A DNA stretch of 6,903 bases from Paracoccaceae bacterium (lineage in GTDB: Bacteria > Pseudomonadota > Alphaproteobacteria > Rhodobacterales > Rhodobacteraceae), in the NCBI GenBank assembly GCA_018647275.1, contig JABGTH010000141.1, forward strand, positions 1-6,903, in the 5' to 3' direction. Positions 6,599 through 6,903 of the stretch are shown here, one piece after another. Both the position numbers and the translations under genes were made by a program. Below the pieces are notes generated by a model. The model was given only the letters and a program-made list of their open reading frames with translations. It ran no database searches and was not told the origin of the DNA. Every line of letters starts with the position of its first letter. Position 1 is the first letter of the stretch.

Positions 6599-6903
6599 TC
6601 ATAACTCTCTAGTGTCATGCTGATCCGCAAACTCATCCCGCGATAACTCATACCTTTTGCCCGTGAGCATATCCTTTTTGAGGCGCGGCGTAAGATGGCT
6701 GTAATGGCGCTCAATCATGCCAATTGATGTGCCCATTTGTATGGCTAGTGCGTGTATATCCATACCGTCGTTAAGCAGCGCAAAGGTCGCGTAAGTGTGG
6801 CGCAGACTGTACAGCGTGCGGTTCTGGTTCGTACGCGGGCATGTAATGAGCCCTGTGTCTGTGAGGAACTTGCGGAACGTCTGATGGATGTTCCTGGATA
6901 CGG
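6599..6903 (-). CDS. Tyrosine recombinase, C-terminal part (cut by window end)
   Basis: The last 100 residues of a site-specific integrase reading leftward; the 5' part lies beyond the window, and the stop TGA is at 6599-6601. In fragment numbering, LYSLRHTYATF (30-40) is the second catalytic box, with Arg34, and MGTSIGMIERHYSHL (56-70) contains the likely nucleophile Tyr67. Two usual histidines differ: Tyr31 stands at the HxxR His, and Thr58 at the later His/Trp position. As far as I know these changes recur in a group of proteobacterial integrases, so the protein may still be active. The charged tail after the Tyr (LKKDMLTGKRYE...) is typical of phage or island integrases. It shares little sequence with the left recombinase, so it is not a duplicate. 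The first Arg and Lys cannot be checked here. Confidence 0.82.
   Translation of the reverse strand, partial: VSRNIHQTFRKFLTDTGLITCPRTNQNRTLYSLRHTYATFALLNDGMDIHALAIQMGTSIGMIERHYSHLTPRLKKDMLTGKRYELSRDEFADQHDTREL

Noticed and set aside
6493..6714. Minus-strand open frame of 73 codons near the right end
   Set aside because: It overlaps the C-terminal recombinase coding sequence in another frame; the recombinase frame carries clear catalytic motifs.

Overview
The window looks like a chromosomal or island segment of a marine alphaproteobacterium, most likely Rhodobacteraceae (roseobacter group). This rests on gene content, protein style and moderate GC, not on a marker gene. It carries one catabolic or uptake cassette set between two tyrosine recombinase genes.

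Layout: (1) 108-674, plus strand: a short single-domain tyrosine recombinase with all catalytic residues. (2) 675-834: a non-coding gap holding one copy of a short repeat. (3) 835-5532, minus strand: a five-gene operon. In transcription order it encodes an ABC ATPase (PotA-like, 5532-4549), a Tat-exported solute-binding protein (PotD-like, 4514-3228), two permeases (PotB-like 3169-2306, PotC-like 2306-1470) and an Asp/Glu/hydantoin racemase (1470-835). The last three genes are joined by one-base stop/start overlaps. A strong hairpin follows the binding-protein gene. (4) 5533-5754: a divergent control region with a 14-bp perfect palindrome that fits a GntR/FadR-type operator. (5) 5755-6462, plus strand: a GntR-family regulator with an FCD ligand domain. 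(6) 6463-6598: a gap with a second copy of the short repeat and a small inverted repeat. (7) 6599 to the window end, minus strand: the C-terminal 100 residues of a second, unrelated-looking tyrosine recombinase.

How it works together (inference): the regulator, transcribed divergently from the operon, probably senses a small carboxylate or amino-acid-like ligand. It would control both itself and the transporter through the palindrome. The transporter imports a polyamine-like or amino-acid-derived solute, and the coupled racemase inverts a stereocentre of the substrate or of its breakdown product. No hydantoinase, carbamoylase or other catabolic enzyme lies in the window, so the substrate stays open. 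The convergent recombinases and the direct repeats just inside them suggest the cassette lies in a mobile or recombining region, but mobility is not shown. I see no tRNA, rRNA, CRISPR array or complete insertion sequence.
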